A DNA stretch of 64,000 bases from NCBI GenBank assembly GCA_947464275.1, contig CANHVU010000012.1, positions 28,969-92,968 on the forward strand, written 5' to 3'. Positions within the stretch are counted from its first letter, which is position 1. Each line of letters opens with the position of its first letter. Both the position numbers and the translations under genes were made by a program. Origin of the DNA: Bacteroidota bacterium (lineage in GTDB: Bacteria > Bacteroidota > Bacteroidia > UKL13-3). Under the pieces are notes generated by a model, which made no database searches, was not told where the DNA came from, and saw only the letters and a program-made list of their open reading frames with translations. This document shows positions 38,638 to 46,466 of this stretch, piece after piece.

Positions 38638-39207
38638 ATGATAGAGGTTTTACAAAATCATATTACAAAAAGGCTTGGAAATAACCTTGCTAATTTAGAT
38701 GCTGTTTTAGCTAAGTTTAAACAGATAAAAACCAAAAGAAATGAACAGCTTTTGCAACAAGGCGATGTTTGTAAGTATGTTTACTTTGTGGCTAAGGGAT
38801 GTTTACAGGTTTATGTTTATGATAAAAACATGAACGAAACCACACGCGATATTGTAATTGAAGATAATTGGTGTTCTGAATTACAAAGTTTTGGAAGTGG
38901 TAAACCAGCTACCGAAAATATTAGAACCATTGAACCATGTGAGCTTTTGGTTATTGATAGAGAATCGTTTCAGGCATTAATGGAATCTGTTCCACAGTTT
39001 GATATAGTTTATAAGCAAATACTGGAAGCATCGTATGCCAATTCGGTTTATAGAATAAATACTTTTGTTTCATTAACAGCATTAGAGCGCATACAATGGC
39101 TTATGGAATACCGGCCAATGCTTATGACACGGCTTTCGAGCAAACTTATAGCATCTTATTTAGGTATCAATAAAGATGTATTTAGTAGATTAAAAGCCAA
39201 GCTGTAA
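38638..39207 (+). CDS. Crp/Fnr-family transcriptional regulator
   Basis: The protein has 189 residues: a cyclic-nucleotide-binding-like beta barrel (about 15-120: QLLQQGDVCKYVYFVAKGCLQV, PCELLVIDRESF), a dimer helix (about 125-150), and a short C-terminal helix-turn-helix (SSKLIASYLGINKDVFSRLKAK). The Arg/Ser cAMP-binding pair of E. coli Crp is not evident and no iron-sulfur cysteines are seen, so the effector is unknown. It is probably the regulator of the two genes that follow on the same strand. Confidence 0.88.
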   Translation: MIEVLQNHITKRLGNNLANLDAVLAKFKQIKTKRNEQLLQQGDVCKYVYFVAKGCLQVYVYDKNMNETTRDIVIEDNWCSELQSFGSGKPATENIRTIEPCELLVIDRESFQALMESVPQFDIVYKQILEASYANSVYRINTFVSLTALERIQWLMEYRPMLMTRLSSKLIASYLGINKDVFSRLKAKL

Positions 39208-39287
39208 AATATCGACTTTTGTCATCGTTACATAAATATTAATTGGTAAGTTTTGCTTCAACAAAAAACCAATTAAACAAAAATAAC

Positions 39288-39641
39288 ATGACAGAGTATT
39301 TATTATTATTTCGCAATGCAAGTGCCAACGATGGGTACTTAGCAACCTCGCAAGACATGGCCGAAGATATGCCCAAGTGGCAATCGTGGATTGGCAATAT
39401 AGCCATGCAAGGTAAGTTAATTCATACCGCACCTATGCGTTATGACTCTACCATTATTAGCAATGAAGGAATAACCACCGGCCCTCATAAAGAGAGTAAT
39501 TCGGTTTTGGTATCTGGATTTTTAATTTGTAAATCAGATAACCTAGCAGAAGTGCAGGAGTGGAGTAAAACTTGCCCTATTCTTAAATACCCAAATAGTT
39601 CGGTAGAAATTAGACCACTTATTCCTTTTTCAACCAACTAA
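39288..39641 (+). CDS. YCII-related domain protein
   Basis: 117 residues from the ATG at 39288 (the frame opens at 39243 but the earlier residues are not conserved-looking). The sequence EYLLLFRNA, MAEDMPKWQSWIGNIAMQGKLIHTAPM and the end SSVEIRPLIPF match the YCII-like/DGPF fold, small dimeric alpha-beta proteins of uncertain catalytic role. An inverted repeat (AATTGGT/ACCAATT) at about 39240-39274 lies just before it. A Crp-family regulator precedes it and a DoxX-like gene follows after 9 bases. Confidence 0.78.
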   Translation: MTEYLLLFRNASANDGYLATSQDMAEDMPKWQSWIGNIAMQGKLIHTAPMRYDSTIISNEGITTGPHKESNSVLVSGFLICKSDNLAEVQEWSKTCPILKYPNSSVEIRPLIPFSTN

Positions 39642-39650
39642 ATCAATATT

Positions 39651-40070
39651 ATGATGGACAGAATTTTAAATTTAGGAAAATACATATTTCCACTTTCATT
39701 TTTGCTTTATGTGGGTTTACACCTTGGCAAGCCCGATGTGGGTGCTTCGTTTGTGCCTGATTATATTCCGTTTCCATACTTTTGGAACTATTTTACCCTT
39801 GTTTGTATAGTGTTATTTATTATTAGTGCGCTATTAGGCAAATACGATAAGTTAGCCTATACACTTATGGCATTATATGTAATTTTAATGGGTGTGTTGG
39901 TTCATTTACCAAGAGCTATGGGACATGAATTAAGCACTGAAAATATGACTGCTGATTTAATGAGAGAAAAAGAACTAGAAATGGTTAATTTTTTTAGAAA
40001 CATAATGGTAACAGGCGCATTACTTGGTTTTGCCAAATTTGTAGCTAAAGACAAAAGCATAATTAACTAA
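39651..40070 (+). CDS. DoxX-like small membrane protein
   Basis: 139 residues with four hydrophobic segments (about 10-25, 45-62, 68-88, 113-130). The layout and ending (EKELEMVNFFRNIMVTGALLGFAKF) resemble DoxX-family proteins, though the match is by overall pattern only. It forms a short cluster with the Crp-family regulator and the YCII-like gene. Function not known; DoxX relatives are linked to redox or thiol stress. Confidence 0.6.
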   Translation: MMDRILNLGKYIFPLSFLLYVGLHLGKPDVGASFVPDYIPFPYFWNYFTLVCIVLFIISALLGKYDKLAYTLMALYVILMGVLVHLPRAMGHELSTENMTADLMREKELEMVNFFRNIMVTGALLGFAKFVAKDKSIIN

Positions 40071-40088
40071 GTTGTTTAATTAACAAAT

Positions 40089-40168
40089 GTCATTGAGAAC
40101 GAAGTGAAGCAATCTCAAGCAAACAATGGAGTATTATAACTTGAGATTGCTTCGTTCCTCGCAATGAC
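40089..40168. repeat. Composite repeat: hairpin unit 1
   Basis: GTCATTG through AATCTCAAG (40089-40119) forms an imperfect inverted repeat of about 30 bases with CTTGAGATTGCTTCGTTCC through GCAATGAC (40139-40168). It lies in a 468-base gene-free stretch (40071-40538) made almost entirely of repeats. Confidence 0.75.
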
Positions 40169-40317
40169 GCTAGTTCCCGCACTTTGCAATCCAAACTCCC
40201 CGCTCAGTTCATGCTGCAAGCATCTCCTTTGCTTTAATTGATTGCTTTCCATTAACTTTAAAATCAGTAACAAACGTCATTGCTTCGTTTCTTGCAATGA
40301 CGCTAGTTCCCGCACTT
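40161..40317. repeat. Composite repeat: GCAATGACG unit copies 1 and 2 with core 1
   Basis: The 24-mer starting GCAATGACGCTAGTTCCC occurs at 40161-40184 and 40294-40317. Between them lies a core (40211-40256) starting ATGCTGCAAGCATCT and containing GCTTTAATTGATTGCTTTCC. This core recurs at 40341, 63509 and 63880. Confidence 0.75.
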
Positions 40318-40340
40318 CTCACTCCAATCTCACCATTCAG

Positions 40341-40510
40341 TATCGCTGTAATCATCTTTCTGTCTTTAATTGATTACTTTCCATTAACGTTAACTTTATA
40401 ATCAGCAACGAACCTCATTGAAAAAAAAGTGAAGTAATCTCAAGCGAATAAATATCCAATCATAACTTGAGATTGCCTAGTTCCTCGCAATGACGATAGT
40501 TCCCGCACTT
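40341..40510. repeat. Composite repeat: core 2, hairpin unit 2 and third 24-mer
   Basis: A diverged core (40341-40388, CTTTAATTGATTACTTTCC) is followed by a second large imperfect hairpin (about 40426-40497, arms ending AATCTCAAGC and CTTGAGATTGCC) and a third copy of the GCAATGACG 24-mer (40487-40510). The order of modules is the same as in the first unit. Confidence 0.75.
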
Positions 40511-40538
40511 ATCACATTTTACACTTCGAACTAAAAAC

Positions 40539-41273
40539 TTATTTAATCGCAAACACCACATTTACTTGGCTAGTAATTTTTATGGTTTTCATTTCTAATG
40601 CTGGTTCAGCCCAATTAGAAACAGCATCAGCACTTCCCATAGCTTCAGTTTTATACATTCTAGTACCTCTAGAATTGCTATACATTGGAAAATTTTCGTT
40701 ACTTTCTTGGTCGTTTACCTCCAAGGCTTCGCCTAACTGTTCGTTAATGGCTTCTAATAAATAGCCGGCCTTTTCTTTAGCTGCTTTAATGGCATTTATT
40801 TTTAGTTGTTTTTTAAATTCTTGCATTTTACTATGGTTGGTGCGGTTAATATTAACTTGGCTGATGCCTTCATCGTCAAGTCTGTCTATCAGTTCGTTGT
40901 ATTTGCTTAGCTCACTCATTTTTAATTGGTAAGTTTTGCTTAAAAAAAAGTCTTTTTGTTTGTGTTTTTTAGGAATATAGTTTCTGTAACCATAACTACC
41001 CTCTATGGTTAGGTTTTTTGCATCTATTTTCATGGTATTTAATACCTCACGCATTGCTTTTTCTAAAGTTTCTATTACTACTTTGTTTCCATTTTCTTTA
41101 TACTCTTGCAAAGTGATGGAAACATAAATTTCATCGGGCACAATTTCCATTTCGGCAGTACCTGTAACCGATATGTTTTTTCTAATAATTTGGTTTTGAT
41201 TGTTTTGAGCAATGGCATTGAAGCCTAAAATACTAAATGCTAATATAATTAGCGCGTGTTTAATGGTTTTCAT
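40539..41273 (-). CDS. SIMPL domain (DUF541) exported protein
   Basis: The protein has 244 residues. A signal peptide (about 1-22, ending FNAIAQ) is followed by the SIMPL/DUF541 domain: ISVTGTAEMEIVPDEIYVSI, AMREVLNTMKIDAKNLTIEG, YQLKMSELSKYNELIDRLDD, and the helical segment INAIKAAKEKAGYLLEAINE. Related proteins (BP26/OMP28, YggE) are periplasmic oligomers linked to stress protection. It is alone on this strand between the repeat region and the divergent peptidase gene. Confidence 0.88.
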   Translation of the reverse strand: MKTIKHALIILAFSILGFNAIAQNNQNQIIRKNISVTGTAEMEIVPDEIYVSITLQEYKENGNKVVIETLEKAMREVLNTMKIDAKNLTIEGSYGYRNYIPKKHKQKDFFLSKTYQLKMSELSKYNELIDRLDDEGISQVNINRTNHSKMQEFKKQLKINAIKAAKEKAGYLLEAINEQLGEALEVNDQESNENFPMYSNSRGTRMYKTEAMGSADAVSNWAEPALEMKTIKITSQVNVVFAIK

Positions 41274-41448
41274 AAATTTTAAATTATTTGATTTTAGTTA
41301 TACAGATACAGAATTGTTGCCATTTCCATAAAAGTATTTAGTTTTTTTAAAATGCTTGTGTTTATTTGCAGCAAACATAAACCATGCCTAATTATTAAAA
41401 AGAGTTAAAATTATAAAAGGCATTATTTTATTTTAAACAAAACCCAAC

Positions 41449-43674
41449 ATGATACATACACTTACTCCAACGTATTTGGCTAAAAAAAATACACTGTTTT
41501 TAGCAGTCTTATTTTTATTTTCAGTAACAATAAATGCCCAAAATAAAAAACCAATTAGCATGGACGATATTTATGCTAAAGGCACTTTCCAAATGGCGGG
41601 TGTTAGCGGTTTTACCTCGCTTAACGATAGTCGCTATTACTGTAATTTAGATAACGATGCCAATATATTGCGTTACGAATTTGCTAATGGCAATTTGGTA
41701 GATACCATTTTAAAACATACTGACTTATTATTTAATGGTGGTATTTTGGTCTTTGATAATTTTGAATTTAGTGCTGATGAAAATAAAATACTTTTCACTA
41801 GCAATACCGAAAGCTTATACCGCCATTCTACCCAAGCTAATATTTTTGTATACGATGTAAAAAAGAAAAAGCTAACTCAACCTTTTACTTTTAAGGTAAT
41901 GAATGCCACTTTTTCGCCTGATGGTAATAAGCTGGCCTATGTAAAAGACAATAATTTATTTTACTACGATTTGTTTTTAAACAAAGAAGAAACCATTACT
42001 ACCGATGGTAAATTCAATAATATAATTAATGGTGCTACCGATTGGGTTTACGAAGAAGAGTTTGCCATTTGGAAAGGTTTTGCTTGGAGTCCTAATAGCG
42101 ATAAAATAGCTTTTTACCGTTTTGACGAAAGTAAAGTTAAGGAATTTGAAATGGCCATGTATGGAAAATTATACCCCACTCAAACCAAGTTTAAATATCC
42201 AAAAGCTGGCGAAGCTAATTCTACCATCAGTATTTTGGTATATGATTTACGTTCAGAGTTAAATGCTGAAATGGAAATAGGAAAAGAGGCTGATATTTAT
42301 ATTCCTCGCATTCAGTTTACAAAAGACAATAATGTGTTGGCTATTCAACGCTTAAATCGTTTACAAAACAAACTAGAGATATTATTGGCTAATACGAGTA
42401 ATGGAAAATCAAACGTAATTTACACCGAAGAAAATAAATACTATGTAGAAATTACCGATAACTTAATATTTTTAAACGATAACAAAACCTTTATTATTAC
42501 TAGCGAACGCAATGGTTACAACCATTTATACCAATACGATTTAAAAGGCAAATTGGTAAAACAAATAACCAATGGTAATTTTGATGTAGATGCATTTTAT
42601 GGCATAGACGAAAAAACAAAAACCATTTTTTACTCAAGTCCTGAATTTATAGAAGGTAAAGTAATTAAAAATTTATCGGCTGAACGTTTTGTTTACAGCA
42701 TTGGTTTAAATGGCAAAAACAAAAAGAATTTAACTCCTAAACATGGTTGGAATAGCCCAACATTTAACAGCAGTTTATCGTATTTTTTAAATACTTGGAG
42801 CAATATTAACACACCACCGGTTTATACCATCAATACAGCTTCTGGCAATCAATTACGCATATTAGAAAATAACGAAAAATTAAATACTAAATTAGCTGGT
42901 TTTGAAATAGCTAAAGCACAGTTTATGCCTATAAAAAATGCTATTGGCGATGATTTGAATGCTTTTATTATTAAACCAGAAAACTTTGACCCCAATAAAA
43001 AATATCCTGTTATTATGTATGCTTATAATGGTCCTGGCCATCAATTAGCAGTAGATAGATGGATGGGAAGCAATTATTATTTTTACCAAGTATTGGCTAA
43101 TAAGGGTTATGTTATCTTTTGTGCCGATGCACGCGGAACAGGTTTTAAAGGTGAAACATTTAAAAAATGCACTTATTTAAATTTGGGAAAATATGAAATT
43201 GAAGACCAAATATTCTTAGCGGGCGAATTAGGTAAATTAAGTTATGTGGATTCAAAAAGAATTGGTTTTTGGGGTTGGAGTTTTGGTGGTTATATGGCTA
43301 GTTTAGCTATAAGTAAAGGTGCTGATGTATTTAAATCGGCTATAGCAGTAGCTCCGGTTACTAACTGGCGCTTTTACGATAATATTTACACGGAGCGATA
43401 CATGCGCACTCCACAAGAAAATGGCAAAAATTATGACGACAACTCACCTTTAAGCCATGTAGAGAAAATTAAAGGCAATTACTTAATTATACACGGAACT
43501 GCTGATGATAACGTGCATTTTCAAAATGCTGTAGAAATGGTAGATGCCATGATTAAGAAAAACATTGCCTTCGATTCAGAGTATTATCCTAATAAAAACC
43601 ATGGAATTAGCGGAGGCAAAACAAGATTACATTTATATACCAAAATGTTAAATTTTTGGTTAGAAAAATTGTAA
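41449..43674 (+). CDS. Dipeptidyl peptidase IV (S9 family)
   Basis: A 741-residue exported serine peptidase removing X-Pro dipeptides. The signal peptide covers about 1-30 (VTINAQ). An eight-bladed propeller follows (DPPIV_N, about 60-500) with the substrate-binding pair in TDWVYEEEF. The C-terminal hydrolase domain has the nucleophile Ser611 in GFWGWSFGGYMAS, Asp in HGTADDNVHFQNA, and His in YPNKNHGISGG. In Bacteroidota such enzymes degrade peptides in the periplasm. A redoxin-like gene follows 63 bases later. Confidence 0.94.
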   Translation: MIHTLTPTYLAKKNTLFLAVLFLFSVTINAQNKKPISMDDIYAKGTFQMAGVSGFTSLNDSRYYCNLDNDANILRYEFANGNLVDTILKHTDLLFNGGILVFDNFEFSADENKILFTSNTESLYRHSTQANIFVYDVKKKKLTQPFTFKVMNATFSPDGNKLAYVKDNNLFYYDLFLNKEETITTDGKFNNIINGATDWVYEEEFAIWKGFAWSPNSDKIAFYRFDESKVKEFEMAMYGKLYPTQTKFKYPKAGEANSTISILVYDLRSELNAEMEIGKEADIYIPRIQFTKDNNVLAIQRLNRLQNKLEILLANTSNGKSNVIYTEENKYYVEITDNLIFLNDNKTFIITSERNGYNHLYQYDLKGKLVKQITNGNFDVDAFYGIDEKTKTIFYSSPEFIEGKVIKNLSAERFVYSIGLNGKNKKNLTPKHGWNSPTFNSSLSYFLNTWSNINTPPVYTINTASGNQLRILENNEKLNTKLAGFEIAKAQFMPIKNAIGDDLNAFIIKPENFDPNKKYPVIMYAYNGPGHQLAVDRWMGSNYYFYQVLANKGYVIFCADARGTGFKGETFKKCTYLNLGKYEIEDQIFLAGELGKLSYVDSKRIGFWGWSFGGYMASLAISKGADVFKSAIAVAPVTNWRFYDNIYTERYMRTPQENGKNYDDNSPLSHVEKIKGNYLIIHGTADDNVHFQNAVEMVDAMIKKNIAFDSEYYPNKNHGISGGKTRLHLYTKMLNFWLEKL

Positions 43675-43737
43675 TATATTTTAGTATAATTGAACATTAA
43701 ATTACAACAATAAATAAACCTAAATACCCTTATAAAT

Positions 43738-44274
43738 ATGTTACAAATAGGAGATAAGTTACCCGAATTTAACCTAACTGGTTTTGACAATAAAAAACAC
43801 TCAAGTTTTGAGTATGCCGATAAATATGCATTGGTAGTAATTTTTACTTGCGATAGTTCAGAAATATCGCAATCATATAGCCAACGATTAATCAAATTAT
43901 TTGCAAAATACGAAGAAGATAATTTAGGAATTGTAGGTATTAATAGCAACGATAGTGTTAAATCGCCAGAGGATAGCTTGGAACACATGACTAAAGCTGC
44001 ATACAAATTTGGTTTAGATAAAATAAACTTCTTGTATTTAAAAGATGAAACACAGGAAGTAGCTAAACAATTTGGTGCTGAAACTAATCCTGAAGTATTT
44101 TTGTTTAACTCAAAGCGCGAATTGGTTTATAAAGGTGCAATTGATGATGCTTGGGAAAGTGAAAACATGGTAACTCAAGCGTATTTAGAAGATGCAATTG
44201 AAGAGGCATTAGATGGTATTGAGCCAGACTTTCCTTTTATTCCTGCCTTTGGAACACCCATTATTTGGAAATAG
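43738..44274 (+). CDS. Thioredoxin-fold (AhpC/TSA-like) protein with a single cysteine
   Basis: 178 residues with the redoxin pattern LQIGDKLPEFNLTGFDNKKH, then VVIFTCDSSEISQSYSQRL, and a cis-proline strand TNPEVFLFN. Relatives that I recall read CNHCP at the active site and GCSIKWK at the end. Here these are CDSSE and GTPIIWK, so only Cys38 remains in the whole protein. A CxxC disulfide reductase is therefore excluded; a one-Cys peroxidase or a non-catalytic role is possible. It has no signal peptide, so it is cytosolic. Confidence 0.82.
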   Translation: MLQIGDKLPEFNLTGFDNKKHSSFEYADKYALVVIFTCDSSEISQSYSQRLIKLFAKYEEDNLGIVGINSNDSVKSPEDSLEHMTKAAYKFGLDKINFLYLKDETQEVAKQFGAETNPEVFLFNSKRELVYKGAIDDAWESENMVTQAYLEDAIEEALDGIEPDFPFIPAFGTPIIWK

Positions 44275-44282
44275 AACCGAAA

Positions 44283-44376
44283 TGTTGAATTATGAATGTT
44301 GAGTTTTGAATGATAATTTATTTCAGAATAATCAGTTCATATTTCAATTCAACATTCAAAATCCAACATTCAAAAT
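44283..44376. repeat. Imperfect long inverted repeat before the SDR gene
   Basis: The segment AATTATGAATGTTGAGTTTTG (about 44286 on) is nearly complementary to CAACATTCAAAATCCAACATT (about 44350-44375): roughly 28 bases with three mismatches, separated by about 40 bases. The TTG start of the SDR gene follows directly. Confidence 0.6.
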
Positions 44377-45183
44377 TTGAAGAATAAAGTAGTTATCATT
44401 ACAGGAGCTTCGTCAGGAATAGGGGAGGCTTGTGCCTATGCATTTGCCAAACAAGGAGCAAAGGTGGTTTTGGCTGCGCGTTCTATTGATAAACTGAACC
44501 ATGTAAAACAGCAATGTGAATCATTGGGAGCACAAACCCTTTTGGTTAAATGCGATGTAAGTTTGGAACATGATTGTAAAAATTTAATCAACCAAACTGT
44601 AGCTCAATTTAATACCATTGATGTATTGATAAATAATGCTGGTATAAGTATGCGTGCCTTATTTGCCGATTTGGATTTGGCGGTTTTAAAACAAGTAATG
44701 GATATTAACTTTTGGGGAACAGTTTACTGTACCAAATATGCTATGCCTTATTTGTTAGCGCAAAAAGGAAGTGTTATTGGTATTAGTTCAGTAGCTGGTT
44801 TTAAAGGTTTACCCGGAAGAACAGGATATAGCGCTAGTAAATTTGCTATGGAAGGTTTTATGGAATCGTTACGTATTGAAAATTTGAAAACAGGTGTACA
44901 TGTTGGCGTTATGCGTCCTGGTTACACTGCTTCTAATATTAGGAATGCAGCTTTGAATAAGGATGCTAAGAGCCAAGCTGAAAGTCCTTTTGACGAAAGT
45001 AAATTGATGTCGGCTGAGGCAGTTGCAGATTATATTCTAAATATGATTAAAACTAAAAAAGCTGAACAAGTGCTCACTTTACAAGGTAAACTGAGTTTTT
45101 TACTTCAAAAATTTGTTCCAAGAATACTAGATAAACTAGTTTATAACACCATTGCAAAAGAAAAAGATAGCCCGTTTAAATAA
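44377..45183 (+). CDS. Short-chain dehydrogenase/reductase
   Basis: A 268-residue classical SDR: NAD(P)-binding TGASSGIGEACAYA, the NAG motif in LINNAGISMRA, and the catalytic triad Ser (GISSVAGFKG), Tyr and Lys (YSASKFAMEGF). A basic residue after the first strand (LAARS) suggests NADPH. The substrate is unknown. The start is TTG at 44377, fixed by the nucleotide-binding motif at the N-terminus. Its end carries half of the terminator shared with mce. Confidence 0.93.
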   Translation: MKNKVVIITGASSGIGEACAYAFAKQGAKVVLAARSIDKLNHVKQQCESLGAQTLLVKCDVSLEHDCKNLINQTVAQFNTIDVLINNAGISMRALFADLDLAVLKQVMDINFWGTVYCTKYAMPYLLAQKGSVIGISSVAGFKGLPGRTGYSASKFAMEGFMESLRIENLKTGVHVGVMRPGYTASNIRNAALNKDAKSQAESPFDESKLMSAEAVADYILNMIKTKKAEQVLTLQGKLSFLLQKFVPRILDKLVYNTIAKEKDSPFK

Positions 45184-45197
45184 AGGCTATCTTTTTT
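45161..45197. terminator. Bidirectional terminator between the SDR gene and mce
   Basis: AAAAAGATAGCC (45161-45172, within the SDR coding end) pairs with GGCTATCTTTTT (45185-45196) in a 12-bp stem, with T-run on both strands. Confidence 0.85.
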
Positions 45198-45211
45198 TTA
45201 ATTTAGTATTG

Positions 45212-45616
45212 TTAAATAATTTCCTGACAAAGTTCTATTAAAACGCCATTGCTACTTTTGGGGTGCAAAAAAACAATTAATTTGTTATCAGCACCTTTTT
45301 TAGGAGTTTCATTCACAAATACAAATCCTTCAGCTTTTAGCCTTTCTATTTCCGCGTAGATATCTTTTACAGCAAAAGCAATATGGTGTATTCCTTCCCC
45401 CTTTTTTTCTATAAACTTGGCTATTGCACTGTCATTGTTACTTGATTCTAATAGTTCTATCTTAGTTTCACCAGTTTTATAAAAAATTGTTCTAACATTT
45501 TCGCTAATTACAGCCTCTTCTTTGTAAGGTTTTGTATTTAGCAATGCGTTAAATAATTTCATGCTTTCTTCGGCATTTTTTACAGCAATTCCTATGTGTT
45601 CTATATTTTCTAACAT
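45212..45616 (-). CDS. mce: Methylmalonyl-CoA epimerase
   Basis: A 134-residue VOC-fold enzyme converting the S and R forms of methylmalonyl-CoA, linking propionate and succinyl-CoA metabolism. Seen: ENIEHIGIAVKNAEESMKLF (metal His), IELLES (metal Glu), GIHHIAFAVKDI (second His), and the end SSNGVLIELCQ. It lies 27 bases downstream of the phosphopantetheinyl transferase gene on the same strand; methylmalonyl-CoA mutase genes are not present. Confidence 0.93.
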   Translation of the reverse strand: MLENIEHIGIAVKNAEESMKLFNALLNTKPYKEEAVISENVRTIFYKTGETKIELLESSNNDSAIAKFIEKKGEGIHHIAFAVKDIYAEIERLKAEGFVFVNETPKKGADNKLIVFLHPKSSNGVLIELCQEII

Positions 45617-45643
45617 GTTTCTTATTTAATTAAGGTAATAATT

Positions 45644-46273
45644 TTATTGGAAGCAAAACGTGAATACATAATTATCAATGAGGAAATAATTAACAGGTAT
45701 TTCTATTTTAAGTTCATTTTTATTAAGTAAACAGGTAAAGTCACCTTCATTTTTTTCAGTAAAAGATTGCATTTCCATGTGCAATTTAAAATCAAGTTCC
45801 TTTTTGCTATACCATTTATAAACACTTTCCTTTGCGCTCCAAATTAGGGTTTTTGTAGTAATGTTATGCGCAAATAGTTTTTCATTTTCATTTATAAATT
45901 TATGCGACACACGTTCAATCCTAGCATCTATTTTTTCAATGTCAAATCCTATTTCATGATGCTTACTGAACATAATACCTACATATTCGAATGAGTGAGA
46001 AATACTTATAAAGTATTTTTCATTGTCAATGAATAAAGTTGGTTTATTGTTTTCATCTTTATGAATTTCAATATTGGATGCATTGAATAATTGTTGTAGT
46101 AAAAATCTGCTAGCAAACCAATGGAGTCCTACATTTTCTGAAGGATTGGTAGGTTTAGACTTATCAATTAAATGGGTGCCAAGTTTTTCAACGAAATAAG
46201 ATTTTGGTTCCGTTATTTTCCATAATCCTAATATTATGTCGTTGGTTATATTTTTAGTGAAAACTAATGGCAA
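45644..46273 (-). CDS. 4'-Phosphopantetheinyl transferase superfamily protein
   Basis: A 209-residue Sfp/HetI-type enzyme that activates acyl- or peptidyl-carrier proteins with a phosphopantetheine arm. The magnesium and CoA motifs are IGFDIEKID (about 104-112) and WSAKESVYKWY (about 145-155), with SISHSFEYVG before them. The start is TTG at 46273; the N-terminus MPLVFTKNITNDIILGLWKI looks complete. mce follows. The carrier protein it serves is not in the window. Confidence 0.9.
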   Translation of the reverse strand: MPLVFTKNITNDIILGLWKITEPKSYFVEKLGTHLIDKSKPTNPSENVGLHWFASRFLLQQLFNASNIEIHKDENNKPTLFIDNEKYFISISHSFEYVGIMFSKHHEIGFDIEKIDARIERVSHKFINENEKLFAHNITTKTLIWSAKESVYKWYSKKELDFKLHMEMQSFTEKNEGDFTCLLNKNELKIEIPVNYFLIDNYVFTFCFQ

Positions 46274-46404
46274 AACAAGTAATTTTAGTTGTTTGTATTA
46301 ATAAATAATTGCTTGGTAAAGGTAATTGTTAGATAATAATTTTTTTGCGATTATTTCAATTGACTTTTTGAAAAGCTTTTTAATTTTGAAAAAATAAGTT
46401 TACA

Positions 46405-46440
46405 AAATAAAAGCCCCGAAAAATTTCGGAGCTTTTATTT
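46405..46440 (-). terminator. Terminator of gcvP
   Basis: AAATAAAAGC pairs with GCTTTTATTT, with one C/A mismatch and a further CCGAA/TTCGG inner stem. It lies 26 bases after the gcvP stop on the minus strand. Confidence 0.85.
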
Positions 46441-46466
46441 GATAGTTATAAATTTATTGTTTTTGT

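Noticed and set aside
40089..40510. Possible CRISPR array in the 40-kb repeats
   Set aside because: Repeat units have uneven spacing (133 and 193 bases), internal hairpins of different size, no unique equal-length spacers and no cas genes.
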